A stretch of 64,000 bases of DNA. Origin: Syngnathus acus. Its lineage: Eukaryota; Chordata; Actinopteri; Syngnathiformes; Syngnathidae. Position 1 is the first letter of the stretch. Every line of letters begins with the position of its first letter. The translations under genes were made by a program, and so were the position numbers. The stretch is taken from contig NC_051090.1 of NCBI RefSeq assembly GCF_901709675.1, forward strand, positions 865,342 to 929,341, given 5' to 3'. Below are positions 45,901-60,897 of this stretch, piece after piece. The notes under the pieces are model-generated. The model had not been told where the DNA came from and did not search any database. It saw only the letters and a list, made by a program, of their open reading frames with translations.

Positions 45901-48900
45901 TGTAAGTGTCCTGTACTGTGTCACATTTACACAGCCAAAATGAGACAAAAGTTAATCCTGTCCCTCCGGCTTAGTCCTAACATTTTCTAGGCGCATGATT
46001 CAATTCAAGAGCAGCAGAACAATATGAGATTGACCTGATCCCCAATGAAGGTTTCTGTTTTGAAGACCTTCATTAAGAAATGGACTGAATGCAATTACTG
46101 CGTAACATCAGAAAGCTAATCTTAAAATGACTGCAATTCATCCCAGATAGAGAACTAACAGATGTGACCCAAATAGAAGCGGAAAAGAAAAGCAGATGTA
46201 TCATTTAGTCAGCTTTCAATTTATAGGATACATAAATGATACTTTCACAGGCCGTATATGATAAATGATGGTCAATTTTTGCATATTGCCTTAAATTGAA
46301 GGAGAAAACACCACTTTGCCACCCGTTCCCATCTCTTATTGACCTCTTTCAAAGTTAGTCAACTGCATCGTGGCCTCTCCTCTGTCCTTTGTCTAGCGCA
46401 CAAGCCTCAGGCTTCTTAATCCTATCAAACCTAAATACAAAAGGAAAGTTAGACCCACCTTGGGGCAATGGAGTCACAATAATACACTGTTGTGTGTGGG
46501 GGGAGTCAACAGGACTACTTTGAGTTCACATTGCACCATCACGATATGCTTCTTTTTAATGTGCCCTCCTTGAAGAGGTTTTTTTTCTTCTCAATTGTCA
46601 GGAATCCCCTTATGTGTCTCATTTGTAATGAAAAGCAGAGGGCCGCGCTGTCGTCGGACGGTAATAACGCAGCATTAGCGCCGCACTGATGGGATCTCGC
46701 TTATATATTGAAACTTTGGCCAGCCAGGCGCCAAGTTGGATTTGAAAAACCTTGTCTTCATTATTTTAAGCATCTTTCCATTCAAATGCTTCTGTAAAGA
46801 ACATTCGGACGTATTGCAAGTCACTTTCATGAATTATACAATTGTACTAGTGTACGAAAAAAAAACATCTCGTACAGTATCTAGAAAAAAAAATTATCTT
46901 TCAACTTAAAAAAGAAGATGTTTCAAAAGGTCAATAAACTACATGTATATCTTGTGCATGTGTTTTTGAATGATTCGAAATAATGACCTCCTAAAAATGC
47001 TAATATAAAATTCCATTTGTGCTTACAGCGTCTGACTTTGCCCAAGACCCCAGTGTGGTAGCAGTCCCTTCATGGAACGCTTCTAGTGATGGTAAATAAA
47101 CACTCTAGCACACACTCATTTTACATTTAAGCATCCACGATAAATCTAGTCTTTATATGTCGTATCCATCCATCCATCCATCCATCCATCCATCCATCCA
47201 TCCATCCATCCATCCATCCATCCATCCATGATCCAAACTACAGCGTAAATTCCACTTCATTGGCTGTTTTCTGAAATGGCATTGAATGAGGTGTTGACAA
47301 ATGAATGGCAACCTGCAGCACTGGAGAGGATGGAAGAAATTAGCCACTAATGTACTCAACATGTGGTCCATGGCGAATTTCCACTGACCCACTTTGCTGT
47401 TTGTTTTCTTCACAAGCTACCAGTGGAGCCATAGATGTGTACATCATCATGTTGCTGTGCTTTCTTATACGTATATTGAAGTAGGTCGACTGTTTGGTGG
47501 CAACCACATACTCGGTCGCTCATTTCCATGCCGCATGTAGTCAAATAAAGGAGCATCCCGATTTATTGGCGTGGTTATAATTTGCAATGGCCTAAAAGTG
47601 AACTGCATCCTTTCGGTAGATATAATCGATAATGATTTGGAAGCTTTTTCGGGAAGTATTATCTGGCAAATCTGCTTTGTCGTCTGCTGTCGACATCCGC
47701 CCCATCACCCGCCAAGATACCCTCAATTGGAAAGCCCTCGGCATTATTGAATTTGACCTTATTTTGCTCTCTCGTTGGTTTATTTAATTCAGCTCTTGTG
47801 GGGGCCAACTCAACCACAACATCCGTCCCAAAACAGATGCCGAGTGAAAAAGCTTTTGCTCAACACACAGGCACAGTTGTAGTTGAAACACCTGGCCGAG
47901 AAGCCCAAGGTTGCACGCGCAGATTTCAAAATGATGCAAATTGCTGTGAGTAACATGAAAGGTGAAAGTGTAAAAACACAAATGATATGCAGTCATGTGG
48001 AGAAAGTGGTGGATTTGTATTTGGAGTCCGGCTTCATAAGCAAAATGTGTTCCTTATCTGATGGAGGGATGCTTGGATGGATGGTGATTGCACCACCTGT
48101 TTGGTCTTGAGGCGGGGAACGCTTTAGATTGACTAAGGAGACAGCATTCAGGTATCGTGACTTTATCAGCACGCATCAGTAGCAGGAAGTTACGCTGAAA
48201 AAGGCTCATTATTGGCCTCGGCAATACCGCCGTGTAATTGAGAGTTGACATAGTTTCTCCTTTTTCGGCCTCCTATCCTTCCCCCCCCCCCCCCCCCCCC
48301 CCCACCCCATCCTTCCTGTCCTCTCTCTCGCAGTTGGAGAGCGAGTCAACTTGAATGAAATTCACCTTTAGCCGTCGCTGGCAGCCGACCGACTTCTCGG
48401 CGTGTGTTTAGTTAGCTGCTCGCTCCCTCGGGTTTCTGGGTCGGCCCCTGGCGGGCGCTCTCCGGCCAAATCGAATGCAACGGTTCCGCTCGAGACAAAA
48501 AAGTGTCGTGCAATGTATCTAGTTGGCCCTATGAATAGTTTGTGTGCCTTGCGGTGCTCTTGTTTACATACGTGCTGCTGCTGCTTGCGAGTGTGTGATT
48601 GCACATAAGCTCTGGGAGAAAACGCGGCTCGATGACAGGACGCCATTTAGTCGGCCGCCACATGAAAAGCAAAGTGTTTGTATTTCAGCGTGCTCCTGAT
48701 GCCAAATAGCACAACACTCACCGCAAGACAATTGCCTACAGAGTAGGACATTTTGCTTCTCTTTGTCCTCTTAATATGGCTCACGCACACAGTTCCTGGA
48801 GCGTGGAGTTTTCCCGGAACACGTCAATGCCACAGGAATCAATTTGCAAAATACTACGTGTGTCACGTGATGTGAAATGAAATTTCATTTTAATTTCATT

Positions 48901-51900
48901 TTTTAATTTAAAGTTAATCGTTGCCAGTGAGACACGGCCATTGCTCGATGACACGATGATTGTTTGCTGGTCCAGTCACTCGCGTAGTTTACGGCCAAAG
49001 GAATAAACAAATGATTGGAAATGTAACTCCGCATTGTGCCGTTACCAGGCAATTCCTATTTTTCATAGGTCAATGTTTGGTAGGTATTCTATTTCCTTCA
49101 ATATCCTCTATCCGCATGCAATCATTCTCTCTGTTCTGAGCTTTTTTCTCGATATCCTCTCTAGCCTAGATTATTTCAACGAGAGCTGTACTAAACAAAT
49201 CAGCTCTTGCACAGCGGCTTCTCTGCTTGCTCTCAGAAAGTTTGCCAAGAATAACAAGCTTTATTGTCCCGTATCAGCCTTGCCAATACCTCCCTCCCGC
49301 CCGCCCACATGGTGGGAGGGAGGGAGGCTGCTACAAAATCAGCTCGCTTCATTTTCTTCTTCAAGGACACTTTATAGGGACACCACAGGCACGCAATGAC
49401 ACCGACCTCAGTGTCGTCTCAGTTTGACTTAACAAGCCTTCCAAGCAGATCCTCAAGTGAGAAGATCAAATACGTTGGCTAGCCAGCTCCCAACACAGGC
49501 GAGCTGACCTATCATTGTAACCTCAGTTCATTTCTTCCTCGATTCTATTGAAGTACTTGTTTAGCTGCAGTTTTGTTGTCTTTTGATCGGCGTTATGTTA
49601 GTGTTTATAATTATGGCACGTCATTAGACAATCGAGGGAACACATCGTCATTTTCCGTGGCATGGGAAAGTTGCTTTTACCCACAATGAAATGTACTTTT
49701 CTGCTGAGCGTGAATTTATCCATTTGGCCAGTTTTGAAGATGACAAATGCATGATTACGCTTGTTTGTTGTTCCATTCAATGGTTGATTGTCTCCGCTTT
49801 CCTGTCTTCCAGGGCTTTCATTTATCCGCCTTGAGACCCCTATGAACAACATCACCACTTCTCTGGGCCAAACGGCCGAGCTGTTCTGTCGCGTATCCGG
49901 CAACCCGCCACCGACGGTGCGCTGGCTTAAGAACGACGCGCCCGTGGTACAGGAGCCACGGCGCGTGTCGTACCGCTCCACACCGTACGGATCCCGTCTT
50001 CGCATCCGCAATCTGGACACCACAGACACTGGCTACTTCCAATGTGTTGCTACCAATGCCCAGGGCACAGTGTCAACCACCGGCGTGCTCTTTGTCAAGT
50101 TCGGTAAGAAAACCTACTTCAGAAAAGCACAACATGACGGACGTTCCTACCTCACAACCAACACATTGGACTCAGCTGCAGTTAAGCCTCTTGGTTCGAT
50201 TGAACTTTTTTCTCAGATTCTGCTTTTCCTGGAGCGGATCTGGCTCCACTTAACAACACTCAACCTATTCTTGCTCGTAGCTGGCAGCTAGCGCAGAGAC
50301 AAATCTGGTTATAATAATATTTCTCCCCTTCCCTTGGCTTCTCTTTCAGATCCGCTGCCTACGCCTCTACCGGGACGGCCAACGTAAGTAGTTGAATCTC
50401 CCTCTATCTGTCTATTGGCCTCTTGTCTGGCATTCCTAAGGGTCCAAATTAGGATTTACATTTGAGCCTGGTGATGCCATATTTCATAATGTTTGTATTT
50501 TGTTCTTTTCAAACACATTGTGCTGTGTTGGCAGGCACCAATTTAAAAAGAAAGTGCCACCCTGCAGTGTACACCAGTAATGATACACATCGTATAATTT
50601 TTTTTTATTATTGGTTTCACTTTTGTTGTGGCCAAATGGATATATTGCCAATGGCATTGAGCCATAAAATGTGCTCTGAATTGAGCATCACATGGTTCAC
50701 ATTGACTATGAGTTTTGCACTGCTACTTTGTTGTTGTTTTTTGTGTTGATTGAAATATGTTCATTGCAAAGTCTTCATCTTTGCCAACTAGCGTCCCAGG
50801 AATTGAAAATGAAGAAGTAGCCTAAAAGGTCGTTTGCCCACATACAATATAAAACAATTGTATTCAATTTGTGTTCGAAACGCTGCTTGTTTTTTAACAA
50901 ATCAATGTTATGGCTTTCTGGAGCAAGCACTGTATAGAAAATGTGTTTGCCACCATCGCAAATTAACACATGATGTTTTAGTTATACATACCTACATAAA
51001 GAGTGAAATGTTTGTGGAATGATGCGGTGGGTCATTTCTTGGCCACAAGGCTTGAGGAAAGCATCGACCCAAGCCAAGACACAAAGAATGCTAATGATGT
51101 TCTCCTTTAACTCTTGCTCTGCAAGCCAAGAACTTTATTTCCCAAGAAGTCCTAACCATTCCTTGAAATCACACCTCACATCCTCAATTTTATGACTTGA
51201 GTCCAACTAAGTTCAAATCCACTTCAGTCCAGTGTTCATGAATATGTCAACAGTTATCTTCCGCCCAGAGACAGATGAGTACCTTTCCACAATGGGCTTC
51301 CATCCCCGCTCTCGTTCCTTCACCTTCATCCTCCGTTTCTCTCGTCTGTCTGCATCGCTCCTGTTTTTATAGAGCCTGAACAAATACAAAATGTCTCGCC
51401 TGCCAAAGAAAGACCCCCCCCCCCACCCCGTCGCTCTCTCTCTTCCATGCCACACTTCCCTCTTTTGCAGGAAAAGAGAGAGCAGTGATGGAAACGTCGG
51501 GAGGGTGAAAGAAAAACAGTGTTAGGCGAGTGGGAGGACGACGGTACCATTAACACTTAGGCTGCGTGTTGTTCTTTGATTCCCGACTGCGCTGGGGTGT
51601 GATGATTTGTGTTTTGCTGAAGGAGGCTTTGCTTGTAAGCTCACACACATCAGCGTCAGCTAATGACTCAGGCCTGTGTTTTCAACTCTGCTCGGAACAT
51701 CTCATCCACACCACTCCGTTCTCAACGGCTGGGTCGCCACCACAAAGCCGCAGCATTCTAATGGTCTCCTTCAAATTCATCCCGCTGCTGCTGAGTCAAG
51801 ATGATGAAGTGTGGATATGACCCAGGGCTTTTGAAATATGGGGGGGGGGGGACAAAGAGAAGCGCCATATTTGCCATTTCTTCAAACTACAAAATGGCTG

Positions 51901-53675
51901 CTTTTTTTTTTCTCTCTTTTTAATTTGACAAGAGCAGTCGAAGGACTAAATGGAACATGGCCGCAGAGAGCCGAAGTCTCTGTCTGTGTTTACAATGTGC
52001 TTTTCTCCCTGTTTGAAAAGATTAATACCACTACACCTTGGCTGCTGACACTGTTTATATTTCTCTAAATGTTCTGGGGGTTTTTTTTCCCCCCGCAGTG
52101 TTAAACAAGAAAAAGACTTAAATAGCACACTTTCTCGCTTTCGTTTCTTTCTCTGCTGGGTTCCAGCGCACTTTTAATGCCTGAGGGGTCAGAGGTCACA
52201 GGCATTCTCCGCTTGCTTTCCAGCCTTGCTGCTCATTTCTCCAGATTCTCTTTGATGATATTATGGATCATAGCTGTTGAGACACATTGTTCTTAAACTG
52301 TTGGACTATTTGTTCGTGCCGCTGTTGGAAAGTTGATTCTAATCGGGCTTGCTTGGCCTGTGCTCCACTCTGAGCCAGTAAATAAATCATTTTGAGGAAA
52401 AATTCATGTCATCAATTTTGGAATAAGGCTGTAACGTAACAAATGGAGAAGTGCTATAAATACTTCCAGATGTACTGTAAAAAAATCACTACATACATCA
52501 CAAGGCATACTGTATTTTCTCCATTACCCAAGATGACAAAAGTAAATCAGACTTTGCAGCACTAGTGCAAATCCTGGAGTTAAAAAAAAACCTCATTATC
52601 TGAAGTGTTGTATTATCTCACATATTGTTAGTGTTTCTTTCCAGATGGCAAACTTTGAATGACTCCAGCAGCTGACATTGGCAGTTACAAGTCTTGAAAT
52701 ATGGGTGGCAAGAATATTTTCATCTCCAGGCTATTTATTGTCAAAACAATGCACTTGTCTCGCTACATTAGCTCGTCAGTGAACCACATGTTCAACACTG
52801 GTCCGACTGCTAATTGTCTTGAGCTCGATGTTGTGTTCAGATAAATCTCATTAGTTTTTGCAAGGCGGTTGTCTTTGGTTTGAGATACAGAAATTGGAAA
52901 GATGCAGTTTTACAGGTCTGCTCTCTACTGTTCTGATGGGCTCTTTGCATGGAGTGTGAACTTGCCTGTGTGCTGAACTGAGAAGGTCTGGATTTGGGTT
53001 TCACTTCTCCTCACCTCAGTGCCAGTGTCAACACAGCGGCGCTGCTCAGATTGGCCAGGATTGATGACGATCTGCTGCACAAGCACAAGCGCAAGCGCAA
53101 GCGCAAGCACAAGCGGTGTCTGCTGTGGCCGTTTCAATTTAAGAGCTGACAGGGCCACTCCACTGGCTTTTTTGGGATGCATTGCTCCTCAGCCACATGC
53201 TGATCCACTTGAACGAGCCACCTCGGACTCGCGCGGGGGGTCGGCTCCTTTTAATTTGCTGTGGAATCCTATTAAGAAGTATGTCGCTGAGATTGTGACC
53301 TACTTATTTCTTTACTTCTTTACTTCTTTATTTTACCATATCAATATTTTGCCTTAAAACTGCCTGCAAAGTTTCAATGGTGGCACTTTAAACATTAATT
53401 CTCTTGGGATTATTTTTTTTTGGATTGAGTATATGTAAATAATATTTTAAGGAAAGTGGCTGCCTTTGTGCTTATGTTTGGATTGCTTTAAATCACAAAA
53501 TGTAAGTGGATGTCGTTCTTGACACATAGTGCCAACCAGTTAGCTCTTTCACACTTCTGGCGTCTAACATACAGAGCGTGTCTCATAGCCACGCACACAC
53601 ACACACACACGTGACACACTTGCAGCCCCGCATTAAGCACCGTCAAATAGGTGCACACACAGTTCCTCTTACAAA

Positions 53676-53721
<46 letters not shown>

Positions 53722-56700
53722 TGTTTGGTTAAGGCCTCGACGGGTCTTAATTGCCGTCTTGTTGTAGATTCTTTTTAGCCCGGTGCTGATTGATTGGGGA
53801 TCAGAGCCCTAATATGGCTCATAGGGGATAGGGCCTTTGACACGCTCTGGTCCCTAGGCGCCAGTACTACTTGAAACTAGAGATGCTTCCAGAACCCCCT
53901 CTACCACAAACCTGGATGACTCTCTCCTACTTCATTTCTTGAAGCGTCACAGACACCACAGGATGGATGGTGGCGTATGAACACACGCACGCACACATGT
54001 GGTCTCGATGGTTGTGCTACCTGCTTATGCCATAATCCCAATTCAAAGGAGACATTCCCTTCTAGATATCTCTTAGTGTGGTACTCTTAGTTGGAACAGG
54101 CCCCACTTCCTGTTTCCCAGAATTCCCGCTTTCTGTCTGACGGCGATCCTGTTGGCAGGTCTGCGCAAGGTCACGTCTGGCAAAGTCTGTGCTTTCGACA
54201 AAGCGTGTTCATGTATGTGTGTGTGTGGTTTGTTTGAATCGTGGTTTCTCCCAACGGGTCACAAGCTTGAAATGGGGTATGCGCTGTTCCCCTGAACTCT
54301 GCCCCCTTAACACGCACGCACACACATTTTAAAAAAACATATATGCACAGAAAGTGTTCTTTCTTTGCCCTTGGTGCTGGCGGAGTGTATGAGGGCAGGC
54401 GACAAAGTCTACCTTGAGCATTTCCAAGTATAAATAGCGGCTTTTGTTTGTAGGACTCAGATGTGACACGTCTGGGCCAGAGGTTATTCATTCATTTGTA
54501 GACCTTTAGTTGATCAATGCAACTTGCTCTAACGCATTGAATCTCTATTTAGCTTTTATCAGTAATGGCACTTTTCACATTTGATTGCATTGCAATGATT
54601 TTACCACAGCTAATCACGAACAAAATCAAATTAAAAAAAATATGCCTTCATTTATGCTTTAATTAACTGCTTGTTTTCTTTGCAGGCGTGTCAGATTTTT
54701 TGAAACAAACTCCACATTGTGCTTCTTTATCCGTTGGCCATCCTATGTGCTTTAGCAATTGTTCATTCGCTCCCATCAAGCAATATTTCAGGTCGCTTGT
54801 GTGGAGACGTGTGTGTTCTTGTTGGAGAAGCACCGTCGGTAAGCAGTCAGCAAAAACATGTGTACTCCTGTCTTTGTACACGCTGTCTGCTTTTCTACAC
54901 CCAGATTGAGCTCTGTGATGGGAGCAGTAATTCTCTCGTAAATCATGCAGAAAAATGTTTCTGTATGATTTACATTGCGGAGTGAGCAAGTTGGAAAATT
55001 GACACAATTCCAGGAACAAATGCTAAATATATTACTGCTTTCGTTGATATTGAAAGCGTGTCTGTTTACCTGCATAGCATTGCACAGATCATTTTTTTGC
55101 TTTCGCTTTTTCATTATATTATATAATTATATTATAGTTGTATTTTTAAATTTTTAAGTAGGACAGCAGATTAATCATTGGTCTTTATAATGTCACATAA
55201 AATTGCCTTATCTGTCTTTTCTGAAGGTATTTCTTCTATATACTACACACACGTGCGCATGGTGTCCAAACCGCAACACATATTCAGGTTGCTAATTAAT
55301 AAGATGATTGACAGGCACACTTCCTCCCTCCCCAGCGGGATCTGTGATCCAAAGCAATGCCAAGAGTGGTGTCAGGGCTATGCTGGAACAACATGAACAG
55401 TCTGTGGAGCCAAAGTTTGGACATTCCCGGTGAAGGTGGCTGGTTAAATCTGCCAAACACAAACTAGTGCTTATAATGCATCCATCCTTTTCCGCGAATT
55501 CTTCCTAGACTGGGACATTTTTTTGGAAACACAAAGTGTGGGTTTTGTGAAACATATAGGAAGTGTATGCAACAGAAGACACATGGACACCACAGCTAAA
55601 GGATCTAAACTGGGATGTCTGTCATAGCATCCCGGGATGATAAACGTGACAGATTTGCCTCAAGTTCCTGTGCCGCCACCATCCAAAAACCACGTTTCCA
55701 CCCAGCTGTACAGTTTAGTTTGGTTGACCCTTTCTAACCATAATCTAGGTTGGTTTTCCACTTCAGGGTGTGCACACCACATGACTATAGTTGCCTCGTC
55801 AACAGAAATAGCATCACAAAATGCTAGTCAGTGAATACAACATTGAGGTATGGTTTCCTCAAGAAACATCCATAAATAAGAAACATGGCTTTGCGGTCGT
55901 GTTGTATTCTTTCCTTTCCTTTCCATTCCATTCATGAATGTTCCAATGATTGATTTTATGGATGGTCATGAAATGCAGATCTGCATCAAGCGCCATGATC
56001 ACATCAAGTCTGTCATATTAAGTGAGCGAACATCCTGTTGATTGGTCTCCAACTCGCTGAAGGACTGGCCTGGCCGTTCCTCTCCTGCCTTGAGTTGCCT
56101 CTTGTTTCCCGTCTACAGTAAATCTCTCGCTTCTTGGCTAACAGAAGCTTCTTTTAGTAAGCGGCTTGGGTAAGACGAGGACCCTTTCTTGCTCTGTTGT
56201 GCCTACCTCGGTTGCCCTCCCTCCCTCGCTCGCTCGCTCGCTCGCTCTTGATTCTCAGTGCGGTCATGGGCCACTGGCAGCCACCGGCAGCCACCGGCAG
56301 CCACCACAGACCTCAATCGACCTCAGTCAACCTCAGTCAACCTCAGTCTCTCGTGAGCATTTTGCCCGCCTGTCATTGAGAGATCATTACGTGCTGCGAC
56401 TGCGTAGTAGTATGTGGTCTGCATTTTATCTGGAGTTCCATCGTCCATGCCCGTATTCAGGGTCTTGCACCTGAAATGTGCAGGATGACACTAGTAACGG
56501 CAAGCAGGCAGGCATTCAGCACATCGTTTGATCCTAGATGAGCTTTTAAGCAACAACGGGAAGCTGTGATGAAATATCTGAAGCTCGGTTCCTCCTCCAA
56601 ACGTGAGCTCGCGCTTTTGGCAGCTGGTCTCCTCTTCACTCAGCAGCCACGGCAATGGGAAATGTCTTCAGGGATCCGCCAAAAGTGTGTTACGTTTCAC

Positions 56701-59700
56701 GTCCCCCGAACTCCATCGCTCCGTGTCTCTTTCCAGAATTTTACACCCTCCAGTGGAGTAACCTTGACGTTTTACATTGAAGGATGTCTATTTTTTTTGA
56801 CGGCTGCCTTTCTTACATCCTTTCTTCGATGGCCGTTTTTGGAAAGCCTCGTAAATGTGTCATCAACCTGCGAGGCGTATTTCATAAATTGTGTCTGCGC
56901 TTTCACCGGCGCCACCCAGGTGTCCATATGGATGTGAGTCAGCGCGGTGCCGCAAGAAAAACACGGCCGCTAACACAGGGCTTCCCTCAATGAATAATGA
57001 GATTGGGGAAAAACATCTTATTGAACAATGAATCAGTGTCTTCGATTTGTCACTTGACTTTTGTCTGAATTGAGCCTGAATTGTGTCCTGCCTGCAAATG
57101 GATAGTTGGAGGAACCTAAGAAGGATGAACCTTGCTGCTTCCTTTGAAGCTGTTTGGATTGGCTGCAGTTGCGTTTTCCTGCTCGGACTAAATGTTGTCC
57201 TCAAACCTATTATTTGCGTGTCTGTGGCAAAAATCTTCCAGCGGATGTATAGACATTATCTTCCGTGACACACCGTAAAAGTGACCTCCTGGCTGCGAGG
57301 ACATAGCTGACTAAATATCGGGTGTGTTTTTCCACTTTCCATTTCAACGGTAACAAGCCGAGCGATCAAAAGTCTCAAATTCTTTTCTGCATGATTCCAC
57401 TCTGTCAGTGATGATTTGCACCTTCATAGATGAAACTTGTTGCCAAAGGAAAATATCTGAAGATGTGCGTAGCTTTATAATAAAATACTAATCTGTGTAC
57501 TGGCAACCGCAACATTTTTAATGTAGCGACCAAATTCCCAATATGAAGGGGGAAATAAAAAAAAGTCATGTTATCACATTGTTGTGGTCATAGTTTAGTG
57601 TGTTTTGGTTCTATGCCCGAAAGGTCCATTTCGACGTGTCTGGACACATAGAGAGAGCTGACCTTGACCTCTCCGTCACTTAACACTCCTTCGAGAGAGG
57701 GAACCTCATGACCCCCGTGCTCACTCCATGATGCCCTCATAATTTAAGGTGGTGGTGTCACTCCCTACTAGCTTCTTTGAAGCATTTGATTGCTCTTTTT
57801 TGCCATTGGGGGGGAAGTTGATGTCATTTGCACAGAGCTTTTAAAACCGAAATGACAAAGAAGCATTAATAAAGGTTGAAATGGAAATGAAATATACAGT
57901 GTAGACTGCTTTGATTAACATAAGAGTCCTGCAATTAATTCTAATGTTTATTTTTATTGCTTCTGTTTCAGAGAACTCATAATCGTAAATCTGGAGTCTG
58001 ATATTTTCTTTAAAAATGCAATAAAAGTGGACTTTTTATTTTTGCGACGGGAGATTTATGGCACAACTGTAGAGAAAAGCACTTGGTTTAAATAGGTGTG
58101 GGTTCATGGGCTTGTTCTTCGGTCCGCCAATAGTTACAATATGTTTCTGTGATGGGGGGGGGGGGGTTAAGGCCATACACAACATCAGCTCGCACTATCC
58201 TCCTATATTGCCTGGTCGGTCTTAAGGTCCCATATGGCACAACTTAGAGCACATGACATAGTGATCTCACACCGAGCCAATATTCAGCATGTGGCTTTTT
58301 GGGGGGCCTGTCCTCGCACAGCGCCATTTCTGAGGCCCAATTTCAAATCTCAAAGCATCACGCTGTTGCTTTTCTGGCTCTCGTTTGGATCAAAACAAAA
58401 CATTGGGAAAGGGCGCATTGGATGTAAAGTCGAGGTTTTACATTTAGTGGCCAAAACATCATTACTTCTTCCCTCCCTCCCTCCCTCCCCCATCTTTCTT
58501 TGGTGCATATGTTTCCGATTATGTCTCATAAGGATATCTCGGTGGCGTAAACTGTAAAAAGTCCAAACACTCAAACATTAATTTGTCATGTAGTTTACAC
58601 CCCGAAGTGAGCTGTGTGCTTTCGAGCCGGATCATTTGACTTGAAGTGAACTTTAAACCTGCAAATAGGCAAACTTTGCTTGAGCTGCGGTTCACTGGCC
58701 GCTTGTTTTTCATTCACAGGGGGCTCTCTAGCGGCTCAAGTGTGGAATGGCATTTGGTGTCTTCATTTTCCAGACAGACGTCACGTAGATGACACTTGTA
58801 GCAAAAGAGAAATCCATTTTTATTTTGTTTCAGTTTTTTTTGTTGGTTTGTTTTTCAGGGATGATTTTGACGAGGAGGGCTTCTGCCAGCCATACAGAGG
58901 CATCGCCTGCGCCCGCTTCATCGGGAACCGCAGCATCTTTGTCGACTCGTTGCAGATGCAGGGCGAGATCGAGACCCAGATAACAGGTGACAAACAAACG
59001 TCTGATTCATCAATCTTAGGTACATATCCATTGTTGGAGCATCAATTGTTTCTACACTTAGCCAGCCTTCGATTTCTTTCAAGAGGTCATTTTTTTTTAT
59101 TTTAAAATCACTTTTATTTGAAGAACTCACGCTCGTGGTTTGGAAAAGAGCCCATTTTGGGCATTCGCCTTTAATTGCCTGTCCTCTCCCCCACGAGGAG
59201 CTGCTGCTTTAGTGATAATCCCCAGCGCCAAGAAGCATGTGTTTGCAATAAGCGGCCAGTCTATGAATCATGCTCTCACGCATTGCAAACTGCACCTTTT
59301 TATTGTCGGTTGATCACTTTCATCCTTCAAGCATGTGCACGCTGAACAATATGAGGAGAGCAGAAATGTGAAATACTCATGCTATTGAGTGTTCAAAAAT
59401 ACAATGAAATCCAAATAATCATAAGAATTGCCTGTAGTGTTTAACCGACTTCCCGTTTCAGCGGCCTTCACCATGATCGGAACGTCCAACCATCTCTCGG
59501 ATCGCTGCTCTCAGTTTGCCATCCCGTCCCTCTGCCACTTTGCCTTCCCGACGTGTGACCGCAGCTCGGGGGCCGACAAACCTCGGGACCTGTGCAAGGA
59601 CGAGTGTGAAATCCTGGAGAATGACTTGTGCAAAACCGAGTACATCATCGCCCGCTCCAACCCCATCATACTGAAAAGACTGAAGCTGCCAAACTGTGAC

Positions 59701-60866
59701 GATCTGGCAGCCTCGGACAGTCTGGAGGCAGCCAACTGTCTGAGGATCGGCATCCCCATGGCGGAGCCCATTAACAAAAGTAAGGCGCAGATATTCCAAA
59801 GAGCTGTCGTGGACGATGGCACTCCATCCTGATTTTCTTCATCAAGGCAATTTTTGATCAAACGTCTTCTTTGTGCTGGGTCAGATCACAAGTGTTACAA
59901 CAGCAGCGGCTCCGAATACCGCGGCACCATCAGTATGACCAAGTCGGGCCGTCAGTGTCAACCGTGGAACTCCCAGTATCCTCACAGCCACAACTTCATG
60001 GCCGTCCGCTTCCCGGAGCTCAACGGGGGTCATTCGTACTGCCGCAACCCGGGAAACAAACACGAGGCCCCCTGGTGCTTCACGCTGGACGAGGGCGTCC
60101 GCATGGAGCTCTGTGACATCCCCATCTGTGGTGCGTTTGCATTGTACACACGGATGAAACATCTCCCCAAAAGAAATGACCATCAACACGTGTGATTTGA
60201 TTCCCTTTGATTTTCTGTAGACCACAAGGAGAAGTCTGGTGGTGGCAACATGGAGATCTTGTACATTCTGGTTCCGAGCGTGGCCATCCCGCTGGCCATT
60301 GCCTTGCTCTTCTTCTTCATTTGTGCGTGCCGCAACAACCAGAAGTCGGCCAGGCCGCCTGCCCCTCGCCAGCCGAAACCGGTGCGTGGGCAGAACGTGG
60401 AGATGTCCATGCTCACGACAGCATACAAGCCAAAGGTACGACGTGGCATCCCAAAATGTTACCTTGAACGTATCGTTGTACTTTTCTTCTCCCATCAATA
60501 TTTTGTGGAGTACTCCACGGAATCCTCCAAACAATCAAAACGATGAATACTAATTGAGCATTAGCTACTTTGGGAAAATGAGCAGTTGCGCTACATATTC
60601 ACATTCTTCCTTTGGAGCAAGCCCGCGGTGACTCTAAACAAAGTCTTGTGTTTGCCTTTTGAAGTCATAAGAGCAGACTGCAAGAGGGAGTCATAACACA
60701 GCACGTCCAAGTGTGTGTTAAGGCCAATAGCTTGCTGACTGCTGCGCTTGTACAAGTGTGTGTGTGTGTGTGTGTGTTGTGAGAATCTTCATATCCTTTT
60801 CATCAAAGCGAACCCGGCAGGTTGCGGAATGTTTGAGCGCGCTTCTTTTTGTTGCTCCCACACTCC

Positions 60867-60897
<31 letters not shown>

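Larger units (their letters stand above)
16049..47028 (+). other. ror1 intron 1, 31 kb
   Basis: Contains no exon that I can support on either strand. It is mostly moderately AT-rich unique-looking DNA with microsatellites and small repeat fragments, listed separately. Long first introns of developmental receptor genes often carry enhancers, but I cannot identify any from a single sequence. Confidence 0.7.
47092..49812 (+). other. ror1 intron 2, 2.7 kb
   Basis: Holds an (ATCC)n microsatellite and a run of 23 C, listed separately. A GC-richer block follows at about 48360-48650. No exon seen. Confidence 0.7.
50384..58858 (+). other. ror1 intron 4, 8.5 kb
   Basis: Without exons I can support. 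Contains G12 at 51840-51851, a 6-nt tandem (CACAAG/CGCAAG) at 53082-53116, (AC)n at 53589-53612, (TC)n at 53671-53719, (CTCG)n near 56225-56249, short tandem units at 56276-56351 and G13 at 58154-58166. Confidence 0.65.

Noticed and set aside
60869-60896. Polyglutamine-coding CAG tract in ror1
   Set aside because: It lies in intron 8 between clear donor and acceptor sites, so it is not translated.
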